Under the pieces are notes generated by a model, which was not told where the DNA came from, made no database searches, and saw only the letters and a program-made list of their open reading frames with translations. 64,000 nucleotides of DNA. It comes from Bettongia penicillata ogilbyi (lineage: Eukaryota; Chordata; Mammalia; Diprotodontia; Potoroidae). The stretch spans positions 248,001 to 312,000 of the forward strand of contig JAJHZJ010000808.1 of the NCBI GenBank assembly GCA_023548195.1, read 5' to 3'. This document shows positions 11,931 through 22,973 of this stretch, in pieces. The position numbers were made by a program, and so were the translations under genes. Positions within the stretch are counted from its first letter, which is position 1, and every line of letters begins with the position of its first letter.

Positions 11931-12032
11931 GTTACAGTATTGGTGCTGGTAGGCATTGCAGGATCCCTTGTCTACATGCGTTCTCTCCTGAATGATGGCT
12001 ACAAGGAAAGTATAGAAAAGCTGGTGATTTAG
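11931..12032 (+). other. Candidate short terminal exon (33 codons), unproven
   Basis: A consensus-like splice acceptor (pyrimidine-rich 'tatttctgcctgtag', ending 11930) is followed by 33 open codons and TAG at 12030. The peptide starts VTVLVLVGIAGSLVYM, a hydrophobic membrane-like stretch, and continues RSLLNDGYKESIEKL, a charged tail. The preceding in-frame codon is the TAG of the acceptor itself, so the frame opens exactly at the putative exon boundary. I do not recognise the protein. The region directly to the left is a SINE fragment. Chance is the main alternative. Confidence 0.2.
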
Positions 12033-12640
12033 GAACCATTGTGTTTTCTGGGGCTTTTGAGCAAAGAGCCCTTTGCTGTTTTCACTGTTGTTAAGAAGAC
12101 ATGAAGGTAAAGATGATAGATATAGTTAATTCTGTTTTGCACTCAGGGCACATTGATACTTCAGAAAGAAACTATTTCCCCGATAATATGCAAAAAGATT
12201 TTGTCAGTTCCTACCATTGAGTCACTATAGATGATTATTAATGATAATTTGTGATGTCTCAATAGGTAATTTGAGCTCTTCGGGGAGTAAGGGGTATTCC
12301 AAATTTGCCCAGATCTCAATGCAATATGTAGCAGCTTATGGTTGGGTCTATGCAATATCAAAATATCTGGTCAATTCAATGAAAAACAGTGAGTCAGTTT
12401 AGTGAAAAATTGAGTCAGGATCAATATTTGGCATAAGGACAGGATGGCATCTGAATGACTGACTGGTTTTCTCACTAGATTGAGTGAATTGTTTTGGCAT
12501 TACTCTGACATAGCCTGTATACACAAGGCTCCATTGGCCAAGACTGTCTCCTAGATCCTCATGCTATTTTAATCCTCTCTTCCTGAGTGAAATCTGCCAA
12601 TTATGTCAGCATGAAGGATGTTGTTTATTGTGGTTTTGCA
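12033..12640. other. Unique or unrecognised sequence
   Basis: No recognisable repeat, RNA gene or further exon. Confidence 0.5.
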
Positions 12641-12644
12641 TATC

Positions 12645-12730
12645 TGAGCTGTGGTGCAGTGAAGAGATTACTGGGCTGGAAGGCAGGAGACTTGGATTCA
12701 AGCTTGGACTCTGCCCCTATCAAAGCACCC
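12645..12730 (+). mobile_element. MIR fragment (head region)
   Basis: 'gtggtgcagtgaagagatta ctggg', 'aggcaggagacttggattca' and 'gactctgcccct' follow the MIR tRNA-like head in sense orientation. Confidence 0.65.
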
Positions 12731-12904
12731 AATCAACTAGTGAAATCAAAGTTTGAGACAGGCTATTTTTCTTTAAGTACCATTCTAGAACTAGGGTGTA
12801 GACAGTGGAAGAAATAAAGCTACAGTAGATGTTTTCATTAAAGTGGAGTTATTCTTCAAGATTCCTTGAACTTGGGTGGCAATACAAGACATAGAATTTA
12901 GTTG

Positions 12905-13150
12905 GGATAGCACCATGGGAAAGCAGATTAAGTGCTATACTTAAGGAACAGGAAGAACTCAAAGCAGATCTCACCTTTGACTCTTACAAGCTGCGTGACC
13001 TTGGGCAAATCACTTGATCTCTTTCAGTCTCAGCTTTCTCATCTTTATACTGGGGCTAATTATATTTTCAGTTAACTACCTTACAGATTTCTTACAGTGT
13101 TCAGTTGCTATACTTTAAAGTTCTACACGACTGCCACATATTGTTATAAG
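12905..13150 (+). mobile_element. MIR, near full length
   Basis: 'caagctgcgtgaccttgggc aaatcacttgatctctttc', 'tctcatctttatactgggg' and 'cttacagatttcttacagtg' give the CORE and downstream MIR order in sense orientation. Confidence 0.8.
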
Positions 13151-13479
13151 TTAATTAAGACATAATAGATTAATGTTCAGTGCTTTGTAGGAGAAAATGG
13201 CATGGTCCTTAACATGCGGATTTTATTGGGTTTCTTCTCCCTGTTTGAAATATAAGCATCTTAATATACCTGTCATTCATTCTCTTTATTGGTGTATTTC
13301 TATATTAACTAGGGAAAACGGGGTATCTTCCTTTTCCGACATTTCTCTCAACTTCTCATCTTGCTTTTATCCCTAGATACAAAACTCCAAAACTCCCTAT
13401 AGGCCAAAAGTAGAACTAATCTGGATTTAGCCTAATAAATCCTGGAGAAGGATTTCTTCTTTTTCTCAAAAGCTCGTTT

Positions 13480-13635
13480 AATAAAAAACAAACAAACAAA
13501 AAAAAAAAACAAAAAAAAAAACCACTTCAGGAAAGGAGAAATAATAATGTTCTTTTTAGTTATCTAGTAGTTGTCTTCTTGGGTGTGTGTGAAAGAAATT
13601 TATGCTATTTATTTATTTATATTTATTTATTATAG
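13480..13635. repeat. A-rich (CAAA)n tract and (TTTA)n tract
   Basis: 13484-13522 is an A/CAAA run. 13603-13635 is (TTTA)n. No mobile element body could be assigned to either. Confidence 0.85.
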
Positions 13636-14500
13636 AGTGAACACTGACATATATTGACAATTGGTAACTTACGTAAAGCCCACCCTCATCACATAGTTAT
13701 TAGGACTATTATATGACATAGAATGGGCTAAAGTCAAGCATTCTACAGTGTCTCCTAGCAAAATTTTGTATATTTTGTGTACATTTTGCCACTTTTGCAT
13801 AATTCAATGGAATTTTGATGTAAAGGAAATGCACATATCTGCTTTCAAAATACTACTGTGTTATTTTAATATCAATTTGGTTCACTTAGTTATTCGTGTA
13901 CCCTTTATACTTGTCATGTATCAATGTTTTTTGTTGTTTCTGTTAGAATATGTCTAATTCATTTCTCTGTGTCTAAAATGCAGAACACAAATAATTGTTG
14001 ATAATAATGACAATCAGACTTCCTAATTTAGTCCATTTTCAAATAAAAGCTTTTATTTGAAAGCAACATAAATCTTCCTTTTCTCTAAATCTCATCTTTA
14101 TTTTAGATTTGAGCTGAAAAATCCTAACCTAAAAAGTAGTCATCTACTAAAAACTATAAAATAATCCCCTTTTCTAAAAAATACTTTACCAAGGTTTACT
14201 AAAAAATAATCTACTAAAACTTTTGCCAAAAAAATATCCTTGATATCTTGGTGCATCTGTAATCTCATGGGTTAGAGTATTCCTTCCAATGATGTCGATA
14301 GAAATACAACCATACACTGGTATCTTACATGATTCTCGTCCTATAAGTTATAATTATTCTCCCATAAATCCTTCATGGAACATCCATTCAACACAATGAA
14401 GGCCTTCCTCTACTCCCCTTGAACTTGTGTAGATGCCATTGGATCTGGATATACATGAATCCCTCTTGTTACCATGTGATTGACCCATTTTTTCCGTCCA
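13636..14500. other. Unique or unrecognised sequence
   Basis: A+T-rich, including a stretch with repeated 'tctactaaaa' words around 14140-14220. No element or exon recognised. Confidence 0.5.
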
Positions 14501-14507
14501 TATTAAT

Positions 14508-14756
14508 TGTTGTCGAGTCATTTTAACTGTCTGATTCATGATGACCCCGTTAGGGTTTTCTTAGCAAAGATACTGGAGTGCTTTGCTATTCTTTCTCCAT
14601 CTCATTCTATGGACAAGGAAATTGAGGAAAATAGGGTTGTGACTTGCCTAGGGTCACAGAACTAATAAGCATCTGAGGCTGGATTTGAATTCCAGAAGAC
14701 GATCCTTCTTGACGCCAAGCCCAGCACTCTATCCATGATGCCACCTAGCTGCCCAG
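14508..14756 (-). mobile_element. MAR1-type tRNA-headed SINE with BovB/RTE-like 3' tail
   Basis: Antisense on the plus strand: 'gttgtcgagtcattttaac' (3' tail) at the left, 'tactggagtgctttgctatt', 'gggtcacagaactaataagc', and the head complement 'gccacctagctgccc' at the right. Same family as 7376-7628 and 63221-63455. Confidence 0.9.
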
Positions 14757-16038
14757 CTCATACATATTCTGATCCTTTAAAACTTGATTCTTCATTGGCA
14801 ACATATCATAGTCTACTTATTATGCCCACCATTTGCCTTTCCATTACCCTGTGGGTAAATCGGAATTCTTCAACAACTGAGGCTATACTGATAACATCAC
14901 CAGATGAATATTGTTATAAAAAATGTATCTCTCTTTCAGGAAGAAATATGCTTGTTAACAGCATTTACCCCTGCCAGTGCATACTCCTCATGAAAGTGAG
15001 GTATCCTACAAATGATGAGGTCAACCAGATGTTTCTTTTTGCAGGTGGCACTCTGTCCACCTTCTCTTCCTGGTGGTGGTGGAGGTGTTCAATTAAGACT
15101 GTGCATGAGGCCTTTTCCAGTCTTCTCAGTTGCAAATGCTTCCTAACCAAGGTGACCATATTTCCATTTTGTATGTTTTATTTGTATCAGTATCTGTGCG
15201 TTTGTATTTAATAAATGTTTGCTAATTTATTGAGTAGGAAATATCAATTTTATGTGTTATTTTCTCACAAATTCCATGCAAGTTTGTTTTTTATCATGAC
15301 AAAACAGGTTACTCTACCAATTGGCTTACTTGCTTTGGAGGAGTGTAATCTACAATCAAACATAACTAAGCTTCTTTTATGTGGTCAGAATGATTTCTCT
15401 ACCAAGCTCCTCACAAGGCCTACTCTTCTGAGTGAAGATTCTACAGAAAACTTGGTTAACATAAGCCCCATAGAAACTCTTTCTCCCATGCACTATCACC
15501 TTCCTACCCTTTAGCTGTTGTCACACTGAATTCTGGTAGCGAATCAGATTTGAGATTTGTTTATTTTTAAGTCCAGCTCTAAGCATAAATTACTAATCAT
15601 TGCTAGTATGTCATTTAAATAATATTTAGGGAAAATAATTTATTCAAAGATTTTTGAGTGAGTTCAAATGGACTGTTGAAAAACAACTCATCATCAGCTT
15701 TAGTAGTTGGAGGGATCTCAGATCCCATCAGTGTGAATACTAATTCCATTGTATCCCATACACACTCTCTCATCCTATGTCCTTTCATAATATTCCATAA
15801 AAACTGCCCTGAGTCTTTTTTTATTTAACAGCTACTAGCACAACAACTGGGTTTCTTATTAGCTATTCCTTTGTTCCTACCATGAGATATCTTTTATACT
15901 ATTTCTTAAAGGTAGTTTATATTGGTTAAAATTGTTGGTTGAGGTTGTGGCCTAATAAATACCATGAAAATCTTTCCTTTGAGAAATGTTTTTATCCTAT
16001 ATGTGATTTTTATTATTTAAAGATTCTGGTGTTCATGA
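14757..16038. other. Unrecognised sequence; a 158-codon frame starts in the SINE
   Basis: An open frame at 14735-15211 (+) begins inside the SINE and runs 158 codons through a TGG-repeat (Trp run). It shows no domain and I judge it fortuitous. No other repeat or exon recognised. Confidence 0.5.
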
Positions 16039-16039
16039 G

Positions 16040-16160
16040 ATCCAAGCAATTGAAGCTAGAAAAGACCTTTAAGATAATCTAACCCATTTCCATTATTTTT
16101 CAGGTGAGAAAATTGAAGCCTATAGAAGAAAAATAACTTGTCAGGGTCACTTCTACAGGA
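16040..16160 (-). mobile_element. MIR-like fragment
   Basis: 'gaagctagaaaagaccttta agataatctaacccatttcc', 'aggtgagaaaattgaagcc' and 'aacttgtcagggtcact' are a diverged antisense MIR. Confidence 0.65.
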
Positions 16161-17284
16161 GGGGTGGTTTGCATCGAAGAAGAGCTTTTCTTTGTCCCTT
16201 AGAGGTTAAGGTCCTATTATGTGGACTTGAAATTCTACTTGCCCATGAGTCTAGGAGTGGGAAGGTGAGAATCTTTCAATAGTTCCATTAATAATCTCAG
16301 GGAAAGTATGGGTGTGTGTGGAGGGAGAGAAGGGGAGCATCTTTGTGGTTAATGGCAACATAACTCAGTGATCTGTCATAGGCAAAGTGATGAAAGATGT
16401 CACCTTTATTTTAGCAGAGGTGGGAAAATAACAGGGAAATTGGTAGAAAAGAAAAGCAAACCAATAGAAACTGACAAAAGGTCAAATAAGTTATTGGATA
16501 CTTTGCTTCATTACATTTCTTACGCTTTTAGTTCAAGAGGCTTAGAGGCAGAGCTACTGACCAAAATTTTTTCTAAGTCCTCTGAGTCATCTAGTAAAGT
16601 TTTATTTAAATTTTCAGTAATAACCTACAGAATCAATTTCCTTTTTCCTCTCCCATTATTCTGCCCCACACCCTGCCCCCAGTTAAGTCCTTTCTCATTC
16701 CTGTACTTTCCCTGAAAATAAAGCATCCTAATCTAGAAATATTGCCATTGTTTTTCCTAGCCAAATTCATCTTCCAATACTGGCCTTACACTTGCCACTT
16801 TTGCTAGATCTTTTATTACAAGAATAAAAAACTAAATGCTTAGAAAGGGTAGCTGAGAAGAAAGATATTCAAAAAATAAGAGAAAATAAGAAAATGTAAA
16901 AAGGAATAATCACTTATTTCTGGGATTCAATTTTTTTTTCAAATAAGTATTTCTCAAAATAAAAATCTGTCTTCTTACCGGTCTATGAATGATTTTGTTT
17001 TCATTAAGCAAAAGTCATTTCTTCCTGTGATTTTTGTGGTCTTTATAGATACTTTTATTCAAGTAGAATTAACAATGGTTTTGGAACATTTACTGAGTGA
17101 GAATTACTAAATGTAATTATAAGCGAACAAATCATGAAACTTGCTACAACATGCCTCAGCCATTACCTAATATAATTATATAATACGAACACATTTGGCT
17201 ATTTCCCTATTTCAAATGGTGTTGCTGAGGCCTTATCCTAACTAATTTGGAGAATGTTAGTAAATCGAGCATCTTTTTGGCTCT
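16161..17284. other. Unique or unrecognised sequence
   Basis: No repeat or gene recognised. Holds a 115-codon frame at 16368-16715 (+) without domain evidence. Confidence 0.5.
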
Positions 17285-17915
17285 TCTTATTTTTCTTTTT
17301 AAATTTTATTATGAACTTGGCAGACATCAACAGACTCAAACATTTCTACACATAGAAAAAAAACAGAGATGACTGCACAAGAAAACGTGAATCTCTATTT
17401 ACTATCTACAGCTAGTTTTCCATTGTGGTTTCATAAACTAAGTTCAGTGTGGTGATGTACACACTGACCTGCTTTTTGGAGTTCCCTTCTGAACTTCCTT
17501 CTGATGTCTTCAGTGTATTATTTCAATTTTTCATTGATCTTTCTTCTTTTTTTGTGGGTGTGGGAGGCATCAGTATCATAACTTATTTCACCTCCCTTCT
17601 TCAGATGAGAGCTCTCTCTTGTAACAAGTCACTGACAAGTAAAAGAATTCCACAGATAGGACAAATCTGAAAATGTGAGTCTCATTTTGTACGTGCAGTT
17701 CACCACTTTGATCAAGAGATGGGAAGAGTGTTTCATCACCAGTCTTTATGAGTCATGACTGTTTATTGAATTTTCAGAATTCTGAAGTGTTTCAAATGTG
17801 TTTGTATTAGTCATTGTACCTATTTTTGTTCTGGTTCTGTTCACCTCACTCTGCATCAGTTCCTACAAGTTTTTGAATGTTTCTTTGAAACTATCCCTTT
17901 CATAATATCCTTTTA
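17285..17915 (-). mobile_element. L1 relic: 3' region, diverged
   Basis: 17815-17900 matches the antisense of the L1 3' region ('ttctggttctgttcacctca ctctgcatcag', then 'tgaaactatccctttcata'). The left part is T-rich and diverged. Left boundary approximate. Confidence 0.6.
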
Positions 17916-18130
17916 AAAATAGATTCTTTCCCTATATCTTTGATCCTTAGCTTTCATATAAGCAAATTATATCTTTGAGTGTGTCTGTATAGTTACCAAA
18001 TCCATACCCACCAAACATTCCAAAACCTACCTTGAAATCTAATTTTGTCTTGGACATAGAATCATCTTTCAAAAATCTTTACAATGAAGTTTTTTGGGGG
18101 ATAAAATGGGAATGGGGGAAATGGCTATTT

Positions 18131-18287
18131 CCAGAGGTGGGGAACTTGTATTCTCGAGTCAACATGGGGACCTCTAGGTCCTGTCTTGCAGTCCTTTGAC
18201 TGAATATAAACCTCACAGAACAAATCCAGATCTGTGAAATTTGGATTCAGTCAAAGGGCCATAAGGCTACAGGTTCCCTGCCCCTGG
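18131..18287. mobile_element. Palindromic MITE-like DNA transposon (hAT-type ends suspected)
   Basis: The two halves are inverted repeats of each other. The left end 'ccagaggtggggaacttgta' pairs with the right end, which reads 'ccaggggcagggaacctgta' on the opposite strand. Inside, 'cctttgactgaatataaacc' on the left pairs with 'cctttgactgaatccaaatt' from the right. With about 157 bp and no coding capacity it fits a nonautonomous palindromic DNA transposon. The CAG(A/G)GG... ends suggest hAT, but I find no clean 8-bp target duplication. Confidence 0.75.
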
Positions 18288-18469
18288 TAGGATATCAGAC
18301 CTATTCAGTCATGCCATCATGGTAATAATGATGATAATAAAAATAACAGCAATAACACAGATAGGGCCTGAACCTCTGTAATTTTACTGGTAGAGTGAAT
18401 TCCCAGCGGAGGAAATTAAAGGAGGTTGACACCTTGTCTGCAATTTATAGTATTGGAGAAACTTTCTAA

Positions 18470-18700
18470 GAATAAGTATTATAGCTAAAATTGACATGGC
18501 ACTTTAAGGTTTACAAATTGCTTTATAGGGATTATCTCATTTGTGGCTTACAATAAAATCTGCGAGCTAGGTAATATTATTATACTTATTTTATAGGCGG
18601 GTGGGTGGAAGTAGGGTCATAAAGCTAATAAGTACCTGAGGGCAGAGTTTTCATGTCATCTTGACACTAATTTCTATGCATCATTTTTCCTATCTGTCCA
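18470..18700 (-). mobile_element. MIR/CORE-SINE fragment
   Basis: 'ggcactttaaggtttacaaa ttgctttat', 'ggattatctcatttgtggc' and 'gggtcataaagctaataagt' are antisense MIR. Confidence 0.75.
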
Positions 18701-18744
18701 AGGCATGAGGGATGGAGATGGGAGAAGCATTATACACATTTGTA

Positions 18745-18895
18745 TTGTGTTTGTCCTTTGTTCTCGAAGAGGACCATGTCATCAACATGATGACATGACT
18801 TGCAGTTGACTGATTTGAGTGAGAGAGGGCTGTGCAAAGTCATCAAATTCACTTTCTTCTCCTGAACCATCTGGATCCACATTTTTGTATTAATG
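18745..18895 (-). mobile_element. RTE-associated SINE, 3' portion
   Basis: 'tgtgtttgtcctttgttctc gaagaggaccatgtcatca', then 'gacatgacttgcagttgac' and 'gagtgagagagggctgtg'. Same family and orientation as 11735-11880. Confidence 0.8.
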
Positions 18896-19385
18896 TGACT
18901 GTGAAGAAAGTATACTTTTGTGACTCATTTGTGTTCCCAAAATAGCTTTCTAGTATATTGAATTTTAGTATACCAGAAGGCCATATTTGTTTGGATTTAG
19001 TTGGCAATGGATTTCTTAATATTGCTATGGAATTTGTAGGATTTGGGTAATAGGGGAGGGGTCTTTTTTTTTCTTGAGGAATTAAGGGTTAATGAGTTAA
19101 CTTGAGATTCTTTGTGTTGATTCAAAAGACCTGACCCATGTGGACTGTGAAGACCTATTTGAATTTTATTTTTACCTTTTTATTTGTGTGAGGTATATTG
19201 ATGCACTGTTTGTAGCAGAAAGCATATTGGTATAGTCTTTGACTCACCTCCCTCCCTGGCATCCTCTAATTTCCAATTCTCCCATTTCCCCTAGCACCTC
19301 TTAATTTCAGTGCTTTTCCTCTTTTAATTGTGTCTTATTTATTCTGTGTATATTTTGCTTTAAACATATATTTGTTGGCCTATTT
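18896..19385. other. Unique or unrecognised sequence
   Basis: Nothing recognised. Confidence 0.5.
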
Positions 19386-19387
19386 TC

Positions 19388-19503
19388 TCTCCCATTCAAT
19401 TTTAAGTTCCTTGAGGGCAGGGACTATATTTTGCCTATTTTTGGATCCCCAATAATTAGCACAGTGCCTGGCCCATAACAGGCAATTACTAAATTGAATT
19501 GAT
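19388..19503 (+). mobile_element. L2/MIR-type 3' tail fragment
   Basis: Well-preserved L2 3' end: 'taagttccttgagggcaggg acta', 'ggatccccaataattagcac agtgcctggcccataacagg'. Confidence 0.85.
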
Positions 19504-20034
19504 CCTTAATAGCACACTTACCAGAATGATACATTCCCCTAGTTTGGAAGAATTTTACTTGAGGCAAAAGGGATGATGGAAGAAAGGTGTGGTAATAGGA
19601 ATATAATGGTGATTTGAATACAAAACATTTTGTCCCATGAATCCTACAGATTGAAATTTACATGCTGCTCTAAATATGGGAGACTTGAGAACTTAGCAGA
19701 CATTTGGTGAATGATTATATTTCTGTAAAGCAGTCTGTCTTCCAAATCCATGCTATTTAAAAATGGAAAAAAATCTGTTGAAAAACAGAAGAAAAACTTA
19801 GAAGATTTAAATAATTTTCACTAAAACAAAAATAATACATGATTTAAAGAAATCACATAATTTTAGCCAATTTCTACATGTGAATAGCACCTTGCAGTAA
19901 CTGTGTTGACTATGCATTTTAATGCCTTCCAGAAAAAAATCATCTGATCAAGTTATTATTTTAAATGAAAGTTCTCCAAAATCAGAATGCAGGGATGTTG
20001 TGGTATATATCACATATTAAATCTTTGAGTCACT
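19504..20034. other. Unique or unrecognised sequence
   Basis: Nothing recognised. Confidence 0.5.
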
Positions 20035-20205
20035 GCATCACAGAATATTAGAGCTAAAAGATAGTTATTAGAATTGATTTAAGGCAACCTAAGAAGATGG
20101 AATCCATAGCTTCAGGTCACAGGCTCCATAGGGGCAGTGTTGGGACTAGACACAAGTTTCTGGATTCCTAGCTCAGTGTGCTTTCCACTTCCCCATGCTG
20201 CACAA
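20035..20205 (-). mobile_element. MIR-like fragment
   Basis: 'cacagaatattagagctaaa agatag', then diverged 'tcaggtcacaggctccatag gggcag' and 'gctcagtgtgctttccac', antisense MIR order. Confidence 0.55.
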
Positions 20206-20815
20206 TCAGTAATTTGGATGAATCATCCACTTTAAAACTTCTTAAGCAACACTATGCTTAATCATGATCACCCCATCTGCACAAATCTACGCTATTTGGA
20301 CTAAAAATCAAGCCATCAGATTAAATGAGTCTCTTGGTCTCAGAATCCTACCCTTAAATTGCCTGTGCTTTCATTTTATTTTATGCTCTTTCAAAAGAAC
20401 TTTTTGGCTTCATGATAACAAGGACAAATTTGTCTTCTGCAGTGTTCCACAGGCACTAGGATTTAGATGATTGCATTAGCAATGGCTACTTGGCAACAGG
20501 AAATCCTGAATCAGTTCTCACAGTGACTCATGCTAGTTGACATTCTGTTCAAAAGGCAAACTGCCCTCCAACTGAGAGGAGTGCTTTGGTTTGCTACAGG
20601 CTGGGCTACACAAGAAAAGGGGAAAGGTGCTCACACCATTTTGACTGTGTTGGTACCATGAGACAAATAGTATTCTTACTCTAAATGTGCAACTGAGATA
20701 TAGTAAAGATGGATTTAGCAAAATTAAAGCCTCCCAATTTGACACTATAATAACAATTATTTCCCATCCATCCATAATGACTAAGTAAATTTCCTGTTGA
20801 ATACTTCAAACTAGA
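20206..20815. other. Unique or unrecognised sequence
   Basis: Nothing recognised. Open frames (68 and 80 codons) show no domain. Confidence 0.5.
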
Positions 20816-20817
20816 TG

Positions 20818-21243
20818 TCCCAGTGCCATATGTAAAGCAGATTTCTTTAGCTCTGCCCCACTAAACCCATCTCTTTACCAAACATTCCTGTTCTGTCAAA
20901 GGTCACCACTATTCTTCTAGTCCCCCAGGTTTATAGCATTGTCATTCTTGAGCACTAACTTTTCTCCTATCCAATCAATTTCCAAATTTTGCCATTTTTA
21001 CTTAGACATTTCCAGTACAAGTTTTCTCTTAATCACATAGCTATCATCTTACGTCAGACCTTCATCTACTCTCAACTGGGCTACTGTAATAACTTTCTAA
21101 TTTTTCTCCCATATCCATATCTACTCCTCTGGTGAATCTTCTCCATAGTCACCAAAGCAACTTTCCTTAAGTGCAGTTCTGACCATTAGAACTCTCCACT
21201 CAAAATTCCAGCATCTCCCTTCAACTTTAGAATAAGTACAAAC
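20818..21243 (+). mobile_element. L2 LINE, part 1 (outer layer of a nest)
   Basis: L2 ORF2 C-terminal region in sense: 'caactgggctactgtaataa' (the DYCN block), 'aaagcaactttccttaagtg cagttctgaccatta' and 'aataagtacaaactcttcc'. The sequence is cut here by an L1 and resumes in register at 24713 ('cattctttaaaaccctttt'). Both pieces are the same fossil. Confidence 0.78.
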
Positions 21244-21922
21244 TCTTCCTTTTTTTATTACATTTTTTTAAATTTATGGAATGAAACAAGCACTTCCATA
21301 ACAGCACAATAGAAAAGATGATTGAACACAAAACTGTAAATTTACTATGCACAACTGCCTATTTCTTTCAAATATACAACAAAATTATGGTGTAAATTTA
21401 TTTTTTCTCCTTTCTCCTCCCACCTCAGAGATAGCTACTATTAGGTACAAATAGATATAGATATGTGAAATTATTATACACATACTTTCATTTATCAGTT
21501 CTCTCGGGATGCAGATAGCATTTTTCTTCATACATCCTTTGTAGTTAATTTGGGTATTTATGATCATCAAATTAACTCACAACAGCATTCTTAAAACAAT
21601 ATTGCTATTACTGTATACTGTGCCCATTTGGTTCTCATTTCAGTCCTCATGATTTCATGCAAGTCTTTCCATATTTTTCTAAAATCATCGAACTCATCAT
21701 TTCTTATAGCACAGCAGTATCTCAATGCAATCACATACCACAACTTGTTTAGTCATTCCCTAATAGACGGGCATGCATGCAATTTTTAGCTCTTTGTCAT
21801 TACAAAGAGAACTACTATAAACATTTTAGAACATACAGGTTCTTTTTCTCTAATTATCTTTGGAAATAGACCAAGTAGTTGTACTGCTGGGTCAAAAGAT
21901 ATAGGTAGCTTAATAATTCTTT
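21244..21922 (-). mobile_element. L1 fragment, part 1 (middle layer of the nest)
   Basis: Antisense L1 3' region and ORF2 C-terminus: T-run at the left, 'catgatttcatgcaagtctt', 'agcacagcagtatctcaatg' and 'ccaagtagttgtactgctgg gtcaaaag'. Interrupted at 21907-21922 by the young HAL1; continues at 24567. A related relic of the same subfamily lies at 40015-40722. Confidence 0.85.
21907..21922. repeat. Left target-site duplication of the young HAL1
   Basis: AGCTTAATAATTCTTT, repeated exactly at 24567-24582. Read in the element's orientation, the insertion point is CT|AAAG, close to the L1 endonuclease preference TT|AAAA. Confidence 0.95.
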
Positions 21923-22973
21923 TTTTTTTTTTAATTTTTTTATTTTTATTTATTTATTTATTTATTTAGCTTTTTACATTCATTTTCACAAATTTTTGGG
22001 TTCCAAATTTTCTCCCCTTTTCTCCCCTCCCCCCACCCCAATACCCCAAGCAATCTAATTTTCCCTATTTCCAATCTGTCCTCTCTTCTGTCATCCCTCC
22101 CTTCCCTTGTCTCTATCTTCTCTTTTCTCCTGTAGGGCCAGATGACTTTCTATTCCTCATTAACTGTATGTCTTCTTTCCTAGTTGCAACAACAATACTA
22201 AACAATTGTTCCTAAAACTTTGAGTTCCAAATTCTCCCCATCCCTCCCTCCCCACCCATTCCCTTTGGTACGGCAGGCAATTCAATATAGGCCCTATCTG
22301 TGTAGTTTTGCAAATGACCTTCCTGATAGTCGTGTTGTGTAAGACTAACTGAACTGCCATCCCTCCTAACCTGCCCCTCATTGTTTCTCTTCTGTCCTTT
22401 GATCCTGTGCCTCCCCAAGTGTTGACTTTCAATTACTCCCTCCTCCCTTTGCCCTCCCTTCCATCATCCCCCCCCCAATATCTCCTTCTCCCCCGCTTTC
22501 TTATACTGTAAGATAGGTTTTCATACCAAAATGAGTGTGCATTTCACTCCTTCGTTTAGTCAAATGTGATGAGGGTAAACTTTTGTTTGTTTGTTTGTTT
22601 TTTTCCTCAGCTCTCCTCTTTTTCCCTCCACTAAAAACATCTCCTACTTGCCTCTTAAATGACATATAGTTACCCCCTTCCATTTCCCCCTCTTTCCTCT
22701 CACTACATTTCTCTCTCACCATTTACCTTAATTTCTTTTAAGGTATGGTCCCATCCTATTCAGTTCAATCTGTGCTCTCTGTCTCTGCATGTGAATGCAT
22801 GTGTGTATGTGTGAGCATGCGTGTACATGTGTATGTGTGGTCCCACCAACCACCCAGAAACTGAAAAGTTTTAAGAGTTAGAAATATTGTCCTTCCCTGT
22901 ATGAATGCAAACAGTTCATTTCTGGTAAGTCCCTTAATACTTCTCCTTGCTGTTTACTTTTGCATGCTTCCTC

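Noticed and set aside
14735..15211. 158-codon plus-strand frame
   Set aside because: Begins inside a SINE, passes through a TGG repeat and shows no domain, splice or promoter context.
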